A stretch of DNA of 6,363 nucleotides from assembly GCA_900313435.1 (NCBI GenBank), contig OMRF01000234.1:1-6363 (forward strand). Direction: 5' to 3'. Below are positions 4,953 through 6,363 of the stretch, in pieces (within the stretch, counting starts at the first letter, position 1; each line of letters starts with the position of its first letter). A model generated the notes under the pieces. That model did not search any database, had not been told where the DNA came from, and was given only the letters and a program-made list of their open reading frames with translations. A program made the position numbers and the translations under genes. The DNA comes from an uncultured Lachnospiraceae bacterium. Lineage in GTDB: Bacteria > Bacillota > Clostridia > Lachnospirales > Lachnospiraceae.

Positions 4953-6363
4953 TGAAAAAAGCCATGTCCGGCGAGGCCGGAAGAAAATACATCAAGGTAA
5001 GAGGCGCCAGCGAGCACAATCTGAAGTCGGTTAATATCGACATACCACGGGACAGTCTCGTAGTTCTTACGGGGCTTTCAGGCAGCGGGAAATCCTCCCT
5101 TGCCTTTGATACCATATTCGCCGAGGGACAGCGCCGTTATATGCAGAGCCTTTCCTCGTATGCCCGGCAGTTCCTCGGACAGATGGAAAAGCCCGACGTA
5201 GACTCCATAGAGGGTATGCCTCCGGCTATCTCCATTGACCAGAAATCCACCAACAGGAATCCGAGATCGACAGTCGGAACGGTGACTGAGATATATGATT
5301 ATTTCAGACTTCTTTTTGCCAGGGTGGGGATTCCTCATTGCCCCAACTGCGGACGCGAGATAAAGAGGCAGTCTGTTGATGAGATGGTGGATACGATCAT
5401 GGCGCTTCCCGAAAAGACGAAGTTCCAGGTCCTCTCTCCCGTTGTCAGAGGCAGGAAGGGTGCGCAGGAGAAGCTTTTCCAGAGGGCGAAGCGATCGGGC
5501 TATGTCCGCGTCATAGTTGACGGCAATATGTATGAGCTTGAAGAGGAGATCCAGCTCGACAAGAACCAGAAGCACAATATCGAGATAGTCATAGACCGGC
5601 TTCAGGTGAAGGAGGGTATCGAGCGGAGGCTCACGGATTCCATAGAAAATGCGCTGAAGCTTTCGGAAGGTCTTCTCATAATCGATGTCATCGGAAGTGG
5701 GAGGATCAATTTTTCCGAAAGTTTTTCCTGTCCCGACTGCGGGATATCCATAGATGAGATAGAGCCCAGGAGTTTCTCCTTCAACAATCCCTTCGGTGCC
5801 TGTCCCGAATGCGCAGGACTTGGATATCATATGGAATTCGACGAGAGGCTCATGATACCTGATCCTGATCTTTCACTCAATGAAAACGCGATCCAGGTTC
5901 CTGGCTGGCAGTCATCCTCAAAAGAGACTTCCTACGCTCACGCAGTACTTGTCGCGCTTTCAAAGGCCTACAGATTTTCACTCGATACCCCTTACAATAA
6001 GCTGCCGGAAAAGATCAGGTACATGCTGATCCATGGCTTCGACCGCGTAGTGAAGGTTCCCTACAAGGGGAAGTTCGGGGAGGGTGTATATGATGTCCAA
6101 TTTGAAGGTCTGATAGAGAATTCCCGCAGGAGATACAGGGAGACGGGGTCAGAGCTTTCAAAGCAGTCCTATGAGGAATACATGGAGATCACTCCCTGTA
6201 CGAAGTGTAAAGGAATGCGCCTTCGTCCGGAGGCCCTCGCTGTCACCGTAGCAGACAAGAACATACACGAGATCACGATGATGCCCATAGAAAAGCTCAA
6301 GGTCTTTCTTGATGAGATGAAGCTCTCAGAACGACAGGAATATATCGGAAGGCTGATCCTGAG
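4952..6363 (+). CDS. uvrA: Excinuclease ABC subunit A, N-terminal half (runs off the right edge)
   Basis: UvrA is the damage-sensing ATPase of nucleotide excision repair. It loads UvrB onto lesions, and UvrC then makes the incisions. The window holds 470 codons with no stop, about half of a protein usually near 940 residues. Visible features are the start of ATPase domain I with Walker A GLSGSGKSS (41-49), EGQRRYMQSLSSYARQFL (58-75), the typical DQKSTNRNPRSTVGT segment (96-110), the UvrB-binding region (about 130-250) and the zinc module with cysteine pairs C260/C263 and C284/C287. Another pair, C416/C419, precedes the conserved GMRLRPEA. The ABC signature and second ATPase lie beyond the edge. 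ATG at 4952 overlaps the plsC stop (TAATG), with GAAGAGG at 4935-4941 as ribosome binding site. About ten extra residues precede the usual UvrA start, and a second ATG at 4964 is possible. No LexA-type box is seen upstream. Confidence 0.97.
   Translation, partial: MKKAMSGEAGRKYIKVRGASEHNLKSVNIDIPRDSLVVLTGLSGSGKSSLAFDTIFAEGQRRYMQSLSSYARQFLGQMEKPDVDSIEGMPPAISIDQKSTNRNPRSTVGTVTEIYDYFRLLFARVGIPHCPNCGREIKRQSVDEMVDTIMALPEKTKFQVLSPVVRGRKGAQEKLFQRAKRSGYVRVIVDGNMYELEEEIQLDKNQKHNIEIVIDRLQVKEGIERRLTDSIENALKLSEGLLIIDVIGSGRINFSESFSCPDCGISIDEIEPRSFSFNNPFGACPECAGLGYHMEFDERLMIPDPDLSLNENAIQVPGWQSSSKETSYAHAVLVALSKAYRFSLDTPYNKLPEKIRYMLIHGFDRVVKVPYKGKFGEGVYDVQFEGLIENSRRRYRETGSELSKQSYEEYMEITPCTKCKGMRLRPEALAVTVADKNIHEITMMPIEKLKVFLDEMKLSERQEYIGRLIL
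4967..4981 (+). repeat. Small GC-rich hairpin at the start of uvrA
   Basis: TCCGGC (4967-4972) and GCCGGA (4976-4981) are perfect complements around GAG. The hairpin begins 12 bases after the uvrA start codon, within codons 6-10, and has no T-tract. It lies where an mRNA hairpin could dampen initiation, or where it would sit just behind an alternative start at 4964. An effect on translation is inference only. Confidence 0.45.

Noticed and set aside
5078..5830. Long minus-strand open frame (about 250 codons) opposite uvrA
   Set aside because: It lies wholly antisense to an unmistakable uvrA and its translation has no recognisable motif. Codon bias of the real gene explains the open frame.

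Overview
The window looks like ordinary chromosomal DNA from a Gram-positive Clostridia-type bacterium, probably a Lachnospiraceae relative. That is an inference from several signs: near-balanced GC with heavy use of AGG/AGA arginine and ATA isoleucine codons, Bacillus/Clostridium-like Shine-Dalgarno sites (AAGGAG, GAAGAGG), a YitT/DUF2179-type membrane protein, and a membrane-bound c-di-GMP EAL protein of a kind common in motile gut and rumen clostridia. I cannot name a species. I see no mobile element, tRNA, rRNA or CRISPR array.

Layout. Bases 1-74 probably hold the last codons of an unidentified gene. At 101-2005 (+) lies a seven-helix membrane protein with a degenerate GGDEF-like middle domain and a catalytically complete EAL (c-di-GMP phosphodiesterase) domain. 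It converges on folC at 1978-3267 (-), and the two coding regions overlap tail to tail by 28 bp. The rho-independent terminator of the + strand gene lies inside the folC coding sequence, so the EAL transcript runs antisense into folC. A 99-bp divergent region (3268-3366) holds two overlapping promoters facing opposite ways, one for folC and one for the + strand operon. That operon is a YitT-family membrane protein (3367-4236), plsC (4233-4952) and uvrA (4952 to beyond the right edge). Its genes are joined by ATGA and TAATG overlaps, which suggests translational coupling.

How the genes work together. The window is mainly housekeeping: folate polyglutamylation (folC), phosphatidic acid synthesis (plsC) and nucleotide excision repair (uvrA), beside one signalling gene that should lower c-di-GMP. 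Nothing ties these into one new system. The parts worth a second look are mostly architectural: the terminator encoded inside folC, the shared promoter region, a nested perfect inverted repeat at 792-842 inside the EAL gene, the loss of the GGDEF signature, and the unusual co-transcription of uvrA with membrane and lipid genes. I found no convincing undescribed system.
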